This document shows, one piece after another, positions 16,859 to 27,038 of a DNA stretch of 42,900 nucleotides. The stretch spans positions 1 to 42,900 of the forward strand of contig JAPPNP010000088.1 in assembly GCA_028873795.1 (NCBI GenBank). Direction: 5' to 3'. This DNA comes from Chloroflexota bacterium. Lineage in GTDB: Bacteria > Chloroflexota > UBA11872. The position numbers were made by a program, and so were the translations under genes. The notes beneath the pieces are model-generated. The model had not been told where the DNA came from. It did not search any database and saw nothing but the letters and a program-made list of their open reading frames with translations. The number at the start of each line of letters is the position of its first letter. Position 1 is the first letter of the stretch.

Positions 16859-17281
16859 CTAGCTCGGTGCGGCGTCCGCCGGATCGATGCGGTCCAGCGC
16901 CCAGTTCGCCAGCCGGTCCGCCAGGACGTTGGACTCCCGGCCCACATGGGCATATCGCACCTGCGCCCCGGCCGGCTGGGAGGCTCGGACGCGCTCGGCA
17001 AGCGCGCGCAAGCCGGCGTGCTTGATGCGCCACTCGCCGCTGAGCTGCCGCACGACCAGCTCGCTGTCCAGCCGGAACTCGATCTCCGTGGCCCCGAGCT
17101 GCCCGGCCAGCTGCATGCCGGTCCACACAGCGTGATATTCGGCCTGGTTGTTGGTCATGTCGCCGAGCCGCAGGGCCGAGCGGGCCACGATTTCGAACCG
17201 GTCGTCGAGCACCACCACGCCAGCGGCCGCCGGTCCGGGGTTGCCACGGCTGGCGCCGTCGCAGTGAATCGTGAGCTTGAT
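16859..17281 (-). CDS. RNase HI-like protein with apparent AUC start
   Basis: A ribonuclease H-fold protein of 140 residues, probably cleaving RNA in RNA/DNA hybrids. With the start used here all four catalytic acids of the family are present: Asp8 (CDGASRGNPG), Glu48 (NNQAEY), Asp72 (LDSELV) and Asp122 (NVLADRLAN). No ATG, GTG or TTG exists in frame upstream of the Asp8 motif before a stop; the first usual start codon is GTG at 17218, which would remove Asp8. The codon at the position of the normal initiator Met in KLTIHCDG is ATC, with AGGG five bases before it. It is divergent from the next gene and upstream of the mraZ promoter. Confidence 0.8.
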   Translation of the reverse strand: MKLTIHCDGASRGNPGPAAAGVVVLDDRFEIVARSALRLGDMTNNQAEYHAVWTGMQLAGQLGATEIEFRLDSELVVRQLSGEWRIKHAGLRALAERVRASQPAGAQVRYAHVGRESNVLADRLANWALDRIDPADAAPS

Positions 17282-17349
17282 CGTCGCCCTCGCCGATGGT
17301 GCGTGGCTCGCCCGCGTGATCGTACCTATCGACGGAGACGGGTTCGACG

Positions 17350-18090
17350 ATGACCGATCGCGCGCCGCTGCACGCCAGGGGGCCGTTCGAGAGATATCGG
17401 GCCGAGCTGGCGCTCGGGACGCATTGGTATCTGGCGGCGCTCCGCGCGGCCGCCCTTTGGACGCTTCGCGCCGAGATCGTGCGGCAGCGGCGGCTGGTCT
17501 ATCTCATCGACGGACAGGCGCTCGACCTGCTGCTGGTCATCGAGCGCCTGGTGACGGCAGGCGGCGGCGCCAAGCGTGACGAGCTCGACCGCCTCCTCTT
17601 TGCCGGCGAGCCGCCGATCCATCTCACCGAGGCCGAGTTCCGCGATGCCCTGGGTCCGGAGAGCTATTCGGCGTACCTCACCTACTTCTACGGCGTCACC
17701 GTCGAGGAAGCGTTGCATTGCGCGGTTGAGCTCCAGGCGGCCAAGGCCCACGCGCTGGACGCCTCCGCGAGCCTGGGAATCCATGAGCGGATCTATGGAC
17801 GCTCGCTGGTCGAGCTGCTGGCGGCCTACGCCGAGGAACGCGGCGACAACCCGCCGCGGCGCCTCGCCTGGCCGGCGTACAAGTCATTCATCTACTGGCT
17901 CTTTCGCCTCCGGGTACGGACATCTGTCGCTCCGCGCATCGCCAGCGATACGCGCAAGGCGCTCGACTTCTTGCGCCGGCAGCGCGGATCCGAGGCCGGA
18001 TCTCCGGATCCGCTGCGGCCGAATGCGGACGCATCCCCGGAGGGCATCCCAGCGTCGGCCAACGTCATCGACCTCGAGCGCCCGTCCTGA
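17350..18090 (+). CDS. Unrecognised conserved-looking soluble protein
   Basis: I do not recognise this 246-residue protein. The first 190 residues are rich in Leu/Ala with regular charged positions, consistent with an all-helical soluble fold, and have aromatic segments (THWYLAALRAA, SYSAYLTYFYGVT, AYKSFIYWLFRLRV). The last 40 residues are Pro/Ser/Asp-rich and probably disordered. There is no signal peptide and no clear membrane span, though YKSFIYWLFRLRV is hydrophobic. It is divergently placed from the RNase H-like gene with about 70 bases between, and it ends 10 bases from the convergent MFS gene. Codon use looks like its neighbours. Confidence 0.75.
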   Translation: MTDRAPLHARGPFERYRAELALGTHWYLAALRAAALWTLRAEIVRQRRLVYLIDGQALDLLLVIERLVTAGGGAKRDELDRLLFAGEPPIHLTEAEFRDALGPESYSAYLTYFYGVTVEEALHCAVELQAAKAHALDASASLGIHERIYGRSLVELLAAYAEERGDNPPRRLAWPAYKSFIYWLFRLRVRTSVAPRIASDTRKALDFLRRQRGSEAGSPDPLRPNADASPEGIPASANVIDLERPS

Positions 18091-18100
18091 GGAACGGCGT

Positions 18101-19528
18101 CTAGTCCCCCGCATCGGCGGTCGAGTCGTCGGCGCCTCCCGGGCCGCGCGCCAGCGAGGCGACCAGCGCCAGCAAGGTGACGGCCGCGGCGGCCGCCCAA
18201 GTCGCGCGAAAGGCGTCGAAGGCGGTATCGAGCGGCTGATCGCCTACAGCCGCGACGCCTAGAAGGCCCGCCGCGAGCACGCCCCACAGGGTGCCCCAGA
18301 GCGCCTGCCCCACCGACTGCCCGGTATTCCGCGCCAATGACATGGTGGCGCTGGCCTGACCGCGATGACGCGGCGCGGCGGCCCCCATGAGCGAGCTGGC
18401 ATTGGCGCTGTTGAACAGCGCGAGTCCCACGCCCGTCACCAGCGTCCGCACCACCACGTCGCCCGGACCGGCTGTGTCGCCCAGGGTGGCCATCAGCGCG
18501 AGCCCTACCGCGGTTAACGCCACGCCTACCGACGCGACCGGGCGCGGCCCCAGACGATCGGCGAGCACTCCGGACGGCGGGCCGAGCAATCCCATCAGGG
18601 CCGGGATCGTCGCCAGCACCATCCCAACCTGCACCGGGGTCAGCCCAAGGCCGCGCTGCAGATAGAACGGCAGCAGCAAGACCAACGACGCCAGCCCGGC
18701 AAATGCCAGGAAGGCCGCCATCGTGGCCGCGCTCAACTCGCGCACGCGGAACATGTCGAGGTCGACCGTCGGCGCGGGCGAGCGGCGCTGCCACGCCAAG
18801 AATCCGCCGAGCAGCACAATTCCCGTCAGCAACGGCGCCAGCGCCAGCGGCGCGATTAGACCGGCGACCTGAATCCGGTTCAGCCCGAAGAGCACCAACA
18901 TGACGCCGGCCACCAGCGATGCCGCGCCGGGCACGTCGATGCGCCGGGGTCCAACGGGCGCGCTGTAGGGCAGCGACCGCAGCCCAAACGCCAGGCTCAC
19001 CAAGCCAACCGGAACGTTGAGAAAGAAGATCCAGCGCCAACCAATCGTGCCCACGAGCACGCCTCCGGCGAGCGGCCCGGTGATGAGGCCCGCCGAAACC
19101 GCGCTGAGCACCCACCCCATGGCGCGCCCGCGCTCATTCTGGGGAAACGCGTCGATAACCAGCGCCGCGCCGATGGCCTGCGTGGCGGCGCTTCCGAGGC
19201 CCTGCAGGACCCGGCACGCCACGAGCATCCAGACGTCGACCGCCATGCCCGACAGCAGCGACCCGGCCACGAACGTCGCGAGGCCGGCCACGAAGAATCG
19301 CCGCCGCCCCAGCACGTCGGCGGCGCGGCCAAACGGCAGCAGCAGGCCGGTGATGACGAGCAGGTAGGCCAGCACCACCCATTGCAGGGCGTCGAAGGTG
19401 GCGTCGAACTCGACGGCGAGCGTGGGCAACGTGATGTTGACGGCGCTGGAGTCGAGCGTGGCCATGAACACGCTGGTCATGACCACCGCCAGCGTGGTCC
19501 ACTTGCGCGAGCGGGGCATCCGGTTCAC
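18101..19528 (-). CDS. MFS multidrug exporter, DHA2 type
   Basis: A 475-residue proton-driven exporter with about 14 hydrophobic segments, the size and layout of the EmrB/QacA (DHA2) group. Typical features are LDSSAVNITLPTLAVEF in the first span, the motif A region PFGRAADVLGRRRFFVAG between spans 2 and 3, and the motif C-like GWVLSAVSAGLITGPLAGGVLVGTIGWRWIFFLNVPVG in span 5. Substrate cannot be read from sequence. It lies 13 bases after the small 19542-19976 gene in the same direction, so the two may be co-transcribed. Confidence 0.9.
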   Translation of the reverse strand: MNRMPRSRKWTTLAVVMTSVFMATLDSSAVNITLPTLAVEFDATFDALQWVVLAYLLVITGLLLPFGRAADVLGRRRFFVAGLATFVAGSLLSGMAVDVWMLVACRVLQGLGSAATQAIGAALVIDAFPQNERGRAMGWVLSAVSAGLITGPLAGGVLVGTIGWRWIFFLNVPVGLVSLAFGLRSLPYSAPVGPRRIDVPGAASLVAGVMLVLFGLNRIQVAGLIAPLALAPLLTGIVLLGGFLAWQRRSPAPTVDLDMFRVRELSAATMAAFLAFAGLASLVLLLPFYLQRGLGLTPVQVGMVLATIPALMGLLGPPSGVLADRLGPRPVASVGVALTAVGLALMATLGDTAGPGDVVVRTLVTGVGLALFNSANASSLMGAAAPRHRGQASATMSLARNTGQSVGQALWGTLWGVLAAGLLGVAAVGDQPLDTAFDAFRATWAAAAAVTLLALVASLARGPGGADDSTADAGD

Positions 19529-19541
19529 GCCGACCCGTGCG

Positions 19542-19976
19542 TCAGCTCAGCGAATGCGCGAATTGCACCAGCGCCCCCGCGAGCCGCTCCGCGTCTTCGG
19601 TGGACATCGAGTCGGTGATCGCAATGGCCACCAGTCCGGCCGCCCCTTCGGCCTCGCCGTAGACATCGAGGCGCTCGCGCAGCGCTTCCAGGTCCTCCGG
19701 CGGCACGCCGCGCCGGCGCAGCAGATCGAGGGCGACCTCCAGGCGCGGCTCTCGATGCCGGGCGTCCGGCGCGTAGACCCACGCGATGCTCTGCAGCCGC
19801 TCCTCCAGCGGGGCCTGCAGGGCGAAGCCCCGCGCGCTCGGTCGCAGCGGCAGCCCCGCGTCCTGCCAGCGCCCCAGCAGGTGCTCGCAGATGGGAAACA
19901 GCTCGGAAGGCGTCAGCCGCTGGAACGCCCGCACCTCGTTATCGTCGCTGCGGTAGACGCGGAACTCAGCCTCCAC
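19542..19976 (-). CDS. Unrecognised 144-residue protein upstream of MFS exporter
   Basis: No family recognised. I start it at a GTG giving EAEFRVYRSDDNEVRAFQRLT, because the frame upstream is made only of intergenic repeat sequence. The protein is soluble, acidic and helical, with segments LFPICEHLLGRW, EERLQSIAWVYAP, EVALDLLRRRGVPPEDLEALRERL and a C-terminal TEDAERLAGALVQFAHSLS. It might be a small accessory or regulator of the exporter 13 bases downstream, but nothing in it proves that. No DNA-binding motif is evident. Confidence 0.6.
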   Translation of the reverse strand: MEAEFRVYRSDDNEVRAFQRLTPSELFPICEHLLGRWQDAGLPLRPSARGFALQAPLEERLQSIAWVYAPDARHREPRLEVALDLLRRRGVPPEDLEALRERLDVYGEAEGAAGLVAIAITDSMSTEDAERLAGALVQFAHSLS

Positions 19977-20020
19977 CGGCCGCCTCCAATGCACGGACCC
20001 GGGATCGTTGCAGTGTCCGG

Positions 20021-20097
20021 GTAGGGGCGGTTCGCGAACCGCCCTTCCGGGTGGCCCATGCTGCAAGTCCGGTGGCCCATGCTGCGTGCAGCATGGG
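20021..20097. repeat. Two intergenic palindromic repeats
   Basis: The 20-bp perfect palindrome with arms GGGCGGTTCG/CGAACCGCCC at 20025-20044 belongs to the TAGGGGC family. Directly after it come a half unit, GTGGCCCATGCTGCAAGTCC, and a full hairpin CCCATGCTGC-GT-GCAGCATGGG at 20076-20097, of the GTGGCCCA family also found near 1040 and 34480. They sit in the 188-base gap before the 19542-19976 gene. No gene is visible in this gap. Confidence 0.85.
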
Positions 20098-20164
20098 AGC
20101 CCCACTCTCAATCACCGGGTAACGGCTCCGGTTCGGCGCACCGTCCAGAGTAGCGGCGCGGGCC

Positions 20165-20641
20165 CTATTTCAGCAGCCGCCCAATCAGGCGCGCGAACAG
20201 CGTCGAGAGCCCCAGGGCCACGCCGAAGGCCACCGCCGCCCGCGGGCCAAACAGCGCGCGCACGTTGCCTTGGATATTGGCGCCCACCACGGCCAGCGTC
20301 AGCACCCGGTCGGCTTGGACGTTGCCCGCCACGACCCACGACGCGGCCACGTTTTCGAGCTTGGCGTTGGCGGTCACAGCGCCCGCGACGGCGCTGTTGC
20401 GCACGGTGGCCTCGCGCGCCGCCACGCCTCCCACCAAGGTTTGTCCGGTGGCAAGCGCATCGGTCCGTGCGACGCCGATGGCCGAGGCGTCACTCTGGAG
20501 GACGTCGGTCTGAATGTGGCGCACGGACCCGCCGCGCACGATCGCGTTTTCGGCGCGCACCACGCCCACCGGCTGGCGGTTGAGACGAACGGTCTCGCCG
20601 CGCGTCTGTTGCAGCGGCCGGTAGTCGTCACGATCGGTCAT
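20165..20641 (-). CDS. Small membrane-anchored repeat protein coupled to larC
   Basis: A 158-residue protein of unknown function. A hydrophilic N-terminus (MTDRDDYRPLQQTRGE) is followed by a Val/Ala/Asn-rich region (about residues 18-128) with a loose periodic pattern such as VRAENAIVRGGSV, VAAREATVRNSAVAGAV and VVAGNVQADRVLTLAVVGANIQGNV. This suggests a beta-helix or bactofilin-like stacked fold. One C-terminal span (AAVAFGVALGLSTLFARLIG) ends in basic RLLK. Its ATG overlaps the larC stop by 14 bases, so it is probably co-translated with the Lar operon. A structural or membrane scaffold role is a guess. Confidence 0.7.
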   Translation of the reverse strand: MTDRDDYRPLQQTRGETVRLNRQPVGVVRAENAIVRGGSVRHIQTDVLQSDASAIGVARTDALATGQTLVGGVAAREATVRNSAVAGAVTANAKLENVAASWVVAGNVQADRVLTLAVVGANIQGNVRALFGPRAAVAFGVALGLSTLFARLIGRLLK

Positions 20642-21844
20642 CTGGGCCTCCCATTGCCGGCTGAGTCGGGGGCGCGGCCTCCCAGGCGGCGGCCCGAGCC
20701 GCATCGTAAACCGTCTGCAAGCGAACGTCCTGCTCGCGCGCGGCGCGGGCGCAATCGTCGGCCTCCGGCGCCACGTCGCGCAGGCGTCCGTCAAGGTACG
20801 AGGCCTTGACCGCAATGGGCCCGTAGGGCGTGTCGACGCGCAACACATGCCGCGGCACTTTCACGCGCCGCGCGTCGTGCAGCCGCACGCCAAGCGTCGA
20901 AGTCTCGCGCAAGAGCAGGTCCACGGCGGCGTCGGTCGTGTCCGGTTGCGCCAGCACGCGGATCAGCGTTCCGGGGCGTCCCTTCTTCATCACCAGCGGC
21001 GTAAGCGTGACGTCCAGCGCGCCGGCCTCGAAGAGCCGCTCGCTGACCGAGGGGTAGTGCTCCGGGTTCATGTCGTCCACGTTCGCCTCGATCACGGTCA
21101 CCACGTCCGTGCCGAGCGTGCTGGCGGCCTCACCCAGTGAGACCCGCAGCACGTTGGGGATGGCGAGATCCGCCGTACCCGCGCCGTAGCCGGTGGCCGT
21201 CACGCGCATGGCGGGCGCCTGTCCGGCATGGGTGGTGAACTCGGTCAGCACCAGGGCCCCGGTGGGCGTGAGCAGCTCCGCGTCAACGTCATTCGCGTAG
21301 ACCTCAAGCGCCGATCCCTGCAGAAGCTGAACCGTCGCAGGGGCCGGGACCGGCAGCACGCCGTGGGACGTGTCGACCGTTCCACTGCCGGTGTTGATGG
21401 CCGACGCGCTCATGGCCGTAATGTCCAGCAGGTCGACGGCCACGCACGCGCCCACGATGTCGAGCACCGCGTCCACCGCGCCGAGCTCGTGGAAGTGCGC
21501 GTCATTCGGGTCCACCCCGTGCACCGCCGCCTCGGCCACCGCCAGCCGCCGCACCATGGCCTGCGCCCGGTCCTTGACCGGCGCCCGCAGCCCGCTCGCG
21601 GCAATCACCGCCGCCATCGAGGCGGGATCGCCGAGCATTCCATGGCCGGCGGCCTCGATCTCGAAGTCCATGTGCGTGGCCGCGATCGGGCCTTTGCGTA
21701 CCGCCTGACGCGCCAGACGCCACGGCGGCAAATCGAGCCTGCGCAGCTCGGTTTCCAACGCCACCTGGTCCAGCCCCGCGTCCAGCAGTGCGCCGAGAAA
21801 CATGTTGCCGCTGGCGCCCGACGGACAATCGACGCGGGCGACGG

Positions 21845-21848
<4 letters not shown>
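20628..21848 (-). CDS. larC: Nickel-pincer cofactor nickel insertase
   Basis: LarC inserts nickel into the pyridinium dithiocarboxylate mononucleotide precursor to complete the nickel-pincer cofactor used by lactate racemase-like enzymes. The protein is a single 406-residue chain, unlike the frameshifted larC1/larC2 of Lactiplantibacillus. Features are DCPSGASGNMFLGALLDAG at the N-terminus, HFHELGAVDAVLDIVG, GVLPVPAPATVQLL, LLTPTGALVL, ANVDDMNPEHYPSVSERLFEAGALDV and KKGRPG. The ATG overlaps the larB stop (ATGA). No LarE or LarA-like racemase is in the window. Confidence 0.94.
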
Positions 21849-23928
<2,080 letters not shown>

Positions 23929-23974
23929 TCAGGAATCGTCAGGGTCAAGATATCCGTCACAGGCGCCGATCCGG

Positions 23975-24012
23975 CCCTTTCTCCCTTGGGGAGAAGGTTG
24001 GGATGAGGGGAC
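23975..24012. repeat. Intergenic repeat with TTCTCC/GGAGAA stem
   Basis: The stretch around CCCTTTCTCCCTTGGGGAG continues into AAGGTTGGGATGAGGGG. A short stem TTCTCC/GGAGAA can form. This wording resembles a dispersed repeat seen between genes in many GC-rich bacteria. It lies in the 141 bases between the sialidase-like gene end and the enolase start. There is no T-run, so I do not call a terminator. Confidence 0.6.
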
Positions 24013-24048
24013 GACGCCGAGGCGCTCACCGCCCCCGACGAGGTTGAC

Positions 24049-25245
24049 CTACGCAACCTGCACGTCGATCACGATGCGCCGGATCGACTGTGTGGGCAAC
24101 TCGTTCGTGCCCAGCTCGCGCGTGAAGTCCGAGTGCGAGTAGGCCACGTGCAGCTTGTTGCCGCGCTGAATCACCGACGTGTACGAGCAACCCGGACCGG
24201 TGTGAAAGGCGAACGGGTACTCCCAATGCTCGCCGGTGCCGTCCAGGCTCAGCATTACGTGCGTGATCTGAGGATGCCCATAGGCCCCGCGCCCGGCCAC
24301 GCAGGCCAGCACGCCGTTGGGCAGCTTTTGCAGGCGCGGCTTCACGCCCTGCCAGCCGACAGACTCGGGGGCGGACCACGTTTCGCCACCGTCCGTCGAG
24401 CGTGACTGGAACATGGGCGAGTAGCCGCCGGTGCGCATCATGCAGAGGATGTCGCCGTTGTCGAGCTGGATGACATCGGGCTCGTCGAATCCTTCGTCCA
24501 CCGCCCGATCCGCCGGGCCGTAGACCGGCTTGTGATCGTCGGGATGGAAGTGCTCGACGAACTTCCAGGTGCGTCCCCGGTCCGACGAGCGGACGACGGA
24601 GCTCGAGAAGCTGTACTGCATCATGGGCCGCCCGCTGGGGCTCAACCCGTCGAGCACTTCGGGCGGGCCGACCTGCTGCTCAAACACCGTCATGTAGTCC
24701 CCGTTGTCCAGCTCGATCAGGCGGGAGTAGTTCTCGAAAGACGCCTCGTCCCAGGGAAACCCCTCGACATTGAATGGGAGAAGCTCCAGCAGCTCGCCCG
24801 CTTTCGTCCACCGGCGCAGCTGAAACGTCGAGTCCGCGCGCTGCTGGACCAGGTGATAGGGGCCCTCGGCGCTCAGATAGGGCTCTTGGTAGTTCTCGAG
24901 CGGATAGGTGTCGATCCGGGTGATCGTGCCGTCGCTGGGATAGCCGATGATCCCCGAGCCGAAATCCATGGTGTTGAGGCCGGTTGTGGGATGCCGGTCG
25001 ATAAACGGCGAGTCGTCCGGCGCCGGCTGCCAGGTCGCGCCCAGGTCGCTCGAGACCACTCCGGCCAGAGGCTCATCGCCCCCGTGCCGCCCGCGGTGAT
25101 AGGACATGAAGAGGTTGTCGCCCTCGAGCTCCACCAGGCCCGGAAAGTTGACGACGCTGTCGGTGACCTCCAGCCACACGTCCGGTTCCGACGCGCTGAT
25201 CACCACCTCGCGCGATCCGTTGCTGTACCTCGCCTGCTTGATCAT
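24049..25245 (-). CDS. Sialidase-superfamily BNR-repeat protein
   Basis: A 398-residue six-bladed beta-propeller-like protein of the sialidase/neuraminidase superfamily. Three Asp-box motifs (SxDxGxTW) are visible: SSDLGATW (65-72), SSDRGRTW (about 218) and STDGGETW (about 285). No signal peptide is visible, so it may be cytoplasmic or exported by another route. The substrate could be a sialic acid or another acidic glycan; the sialidase catalytic Arg triad cannot be confirmed by eye. The start is ATG with GGGGTG upstream. It is separate from eno, and its upstream gap holds a direct repeat. Confidence 0.85.
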   Translation of the reverse strand: MIKQARYSNGSREVVISASEPDVWLEVTDSVVNFPGLVELEGDNLFMSYHRGRHGGDEPLAGVVSSDLGATWQPAPDDSPFIDRHPTTGLNTMDFGSGIIGYPSDGTITRIDTYPLENYQEPYLSAEGPYHLVQQRADSTFQLRRWTKAGELLELLPFNVEGFPWDEASFENYSRLIELDNGDYMTVFEQQVGPPEVLDGLSPSGRPMMQYSFSSSVVRSSDRGRTWKFVEHFHPDDHKPVYGPADRAVDEGFDEPDVIQLDNGDILCMMRTGGYSPMFQSRSTDGGETWSAPESVGWQGVKPRLQKLPNGVLACVAGRGAYGHPQITHVMLSLDGTGEHWEYPFAFHTGPGCSYTSVIQRGNKLHVAYSHSDFTRELGTNELPTQSIRRIVIDVQVA

Positions 25246-25282
25246 CGCTGCACCCCGCCACCCCTCAGGCCGCGAAACACGC

Positions 25283-25356
25283 GGCTACCTGCATCGTAGG
25301 AGGCGAAGGCACCGGGCGCACGGAGAATCGGGCGGTGCTCGTGGGCCAATCCAGTC
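25283..25356 (+). repeat. Left direct repeat flanking the MNT-HepT pair
   Basis: About 74 bases, beginning GGCTACCTGCATCGTAGGAG and ending GGGCCAATCCAGTC. A second copy in the same orientation begins at 26195, on the other side of the toxin-antitoxin pair. I estimate roughly 75-80% identity with one or two short gaps. No terminal inverted repeats or transposase accompany it. Confidence 0.75.
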
Positions 25357-25385
25357 CGAGCGCGCACGCGCCAGCAACTGTCACT

Positions 25386-25407
25386 CAGGCGCGGAGCCTG
25401 CCCCTAC
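25386..25407 (-). repeat. TAGGGGC-family palindromic repeat
   Basis: On the minus strand GTAGGGGCAGGCTCCGCGCC continues into TGA, with stem CAGGC/GCCTG. It belongs to the same GTAGGGGC intergenic family as copies near 46, 1143, 20025 and 39148. It sits in the 249-base gap before the sialidase-like gene; I see no gene in that gap. Confidence 0.6.
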
Positions 25408-25494
25408 TCGATCCGGGGTCAGAATCCAGGCACCGGTACGTAGGTCGGCACCGGACTCGAGAGGATTATCGATACGCGGCGTGGACGATGCGAA

Positions 25495-25866
25495 TTAGGC
25501 GGCGTTGCCGGGACCTGCGCCGTCAGATTCTTCAAGCAAGGCGCGCAGGAGTGAAGTCAACTCGGGAACGCTCTGGCACACAATGCCCCAAATGAGATCG
25601 TCGTCGATGCCGAGATAGCCGTGAATGATCCGATTTCTGGTCCCGATGACATCGCGCCACGGTACGCCCGCATGGGCGTCGCGCACGGCCGCCGGAATTC
25701 GCGTCGCGGCTTCACCCACCAACTCGAGATTGCGCAACGTAGCGTCGTAGGTTCGCCGGTCGCTAAGGAAATCGGCCTAATCCATGCCGGCCGTGTAGGC
25801 CGTGACTCGCTCGCAAGCCTGCAGCATGTCGCGCACGTACAAGTCCCAGCGGCGTCGCTCACACAC
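25495..25866 (-). pseudogene. hepT: HepT-like HEPN toxin interrupted by a TAG codon
   Basis: A HEPN-domain RNase toxin, the partner of MntA. Reading from the GTG at 25866 gives 29 codons of a typical HepT start (WDLYVRDMLQACERVTAYTAGMD), then TAG at 25777-25779. The same frame continues with ADFLSDRRTYDATLRNLELVGEAATRIP and the complete active-site motif RNRIIHGY (RX4HXY) to the stop at 25495. No frameshift is needed, so a single nonsense change explains it. The start overlaps the mntA end by 8 bases. Suppression or a functional downstream start seems less likely than decay, but the reading frame otherwise looks intact. Confidence 0.85.
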
Positions 25867-26164
25867 GGACAGCCTCAGCTTCAATGTACGGACGCGATTC
25901 TCGCCGCAGCGCTCGATCGGTGACCAGATCGACGGGCCGTCCCAGGAGATCTTCGATGTAGAACTGGAGCGCGAAGAAGCGCTCTGGATTGGTAGGGCCG
26001 TCGAAGCTGACGAGAATGTCGACATCACTGTCCGGGCCCAACGCATCGCGCGCCGCTGAACCAAAGAGCGCCAGCTCGACGACGCCAAATCGCTCGACCA
26101 ACTCGGCCTTGTGCCCGCACAGAAGGTCCAGCGTTTCGGCGCTACTACGCGCTTGAATGGTCAT
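25859..26164 (-). CDS. mntA: MntA-like nucleotidyltransferase antitoxin
   Basis: A minimal nucleotidyltransferase of 101 residues. In known pairs MntA inactivates HepT by adding AMP to the Tyr of its RX4HXY motif. The catalytic signature is complete: FGSAAR (34-39) followed by DSDVDILV, with the two metal-binding aspartates at 47 and 49. The ATG giving MTIQARSSAETLDLLCGHK is chosen because upstream in-frame codons are repeat sequence. It is the first gene of the pair, and its end overlaps hepT. With hepT interrupted it may now lack a substrate. Confidence 0.9.
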   Translation of the reverse strand: MTIQARSSAETLDLLCGHKAELVERFGVVELALFGSAARDALGPDSDVDILVSFDGPTNPERFFALQFYIEDLLGRPVDLVTDRALRRESRPYIEAEAVRV

Positions 26165-26194
26165 CTTCCGCACTCCGCAAGCCACGCTACGCAC

Positions 26195-26267
26195 GGCCAC
26201 CTGCATCGTAGAGGCCGGAGCCCCCCGCGCACGAAGAATCGAGCGGTGCTAGTGGGCCAACCGAGTC
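26195..26267 (+). repeat. Right direct repeat flanking the MNT-HepT pair
   Basis: A second copy of the 25283-25356 repeat, beginning GGCCACCTGCATCGTAGAGG and ending GTGGGCCAACCGAGTC. It starts 30 bases upstream of the mntA ATG. The two copies are in the same orientation and about 840 bases apart, enclosing the toxin-antitoxin pair. Confidence 0.75.
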
Positions 26268-26338
26268 GCGTGAGTCACGCAACGGCATCCATCATTCCCG
26301 CGCCGCCGTTTTCATCGCCGCCGATCGGCGATCGCCGG

Positions 26339-26998
26339 CTAGTCCTTCGACGCGTTGCGCGAGCCCCCGAGGCCGAGGGTCGCCAATCCCAGCGCCAGCC
26401 CGATCGGCGCGAGCGAAAGCGCGGCAGGGATCGGCGCATGGCCGACCGCGCCGATCACGACGTCCAAAAGGCTCGGCGGTGGCGATTCCTCTTCCGTGGA
26501 GTCGTGGGCGGCGCTAGCCGAACGCTTCTCGTCGTCGGCGTGATGGTGGTCGTCCGCCGCACCCTCGTCGCCATGGGCGTGATGGTCATCCGCCTTCCCC
26601 TCGTCGTGGTGATGGCCGTCGCCTTCCGTCTCCTCGTGGTGATCGGAGTCCTGGGCGCTCGTCATGCTTTCCCGGCGATCTTCGTGCTGGTGGTCATGCG
26701 AGTCTGGGTTGAGATTCGCGGCGATGTGTTGCCAGGCTCCGAGCAGGGCGCTCACCATCGTCACTACGGCGACCACCCGCGCCAGCCTGACCGTCGCCGC
26801 CGTCTGGCGAACGGCGAGGGCTGACGTGGCGACGATGACGATGCCCAGCGTCATCCACGGCGCAAACTGCCAGGGGCTGAGCCAGTGCCGGTCGTAGGCG
26901 AGCGCCAGACTGGTACCCACCACGCCCACGACCACAAGCAGGAGCAATCCTGCCCGAAGCCGTGCTGCCGCGCCGTCCCGCCCGACCATGTCAGTCAT
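26339..26998 (-). CDS. Histidine-rich membrane protein
   Basis: No family recognised. The 219 residues have three N-terminal spans (about 15-35, 45-64, 71-92), a long acidic and His-rich loop with 14 His between residues 101 and 153 (runs such as GHHHDEG and DDHHHADD), and a fourth span near 183-202. Such loops commonly bind Zn, Ni, Co or Cu, so a metal-handling role is plausible. There is no transporter motif of the CDF or ZIP families that I can see. It stands alone between two toxin-antitoxin pairs; the start is ATG. Confidence 0.75.
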   Translation of the reverse strand: MTDMVGRDGAAARLRAGLLLLVVVGVVGTSLALAYDRHWLSPWQFAPWMTLGIVIVATSALAVRQTAATVRLARVVAVVTMVSALLGAWQHIAANLNPDSHDHQHEDRRESMTSAQDSDHHEETEGDGHHHDEGKADDHHAHGDEGAADDHHHADDEKRSASAAHDSTEEESPPPSLLDVVIGAVGHAPIPAALSLAPIGLALGLATLGLGGSRNASKD

Positions 26999-27038
26999 GG
27001 TACTCGCGAGACTTGCAGGCGTGCCGCGCCTGCGGGAT

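Noticed and set aside
26322-26333. Palindrome CGCCGATCGGCG after the His-rich gene as a terminator
   Set aside because: No T-run follows on the coding strand; the sequence is a common chance palindrome at this GC content.
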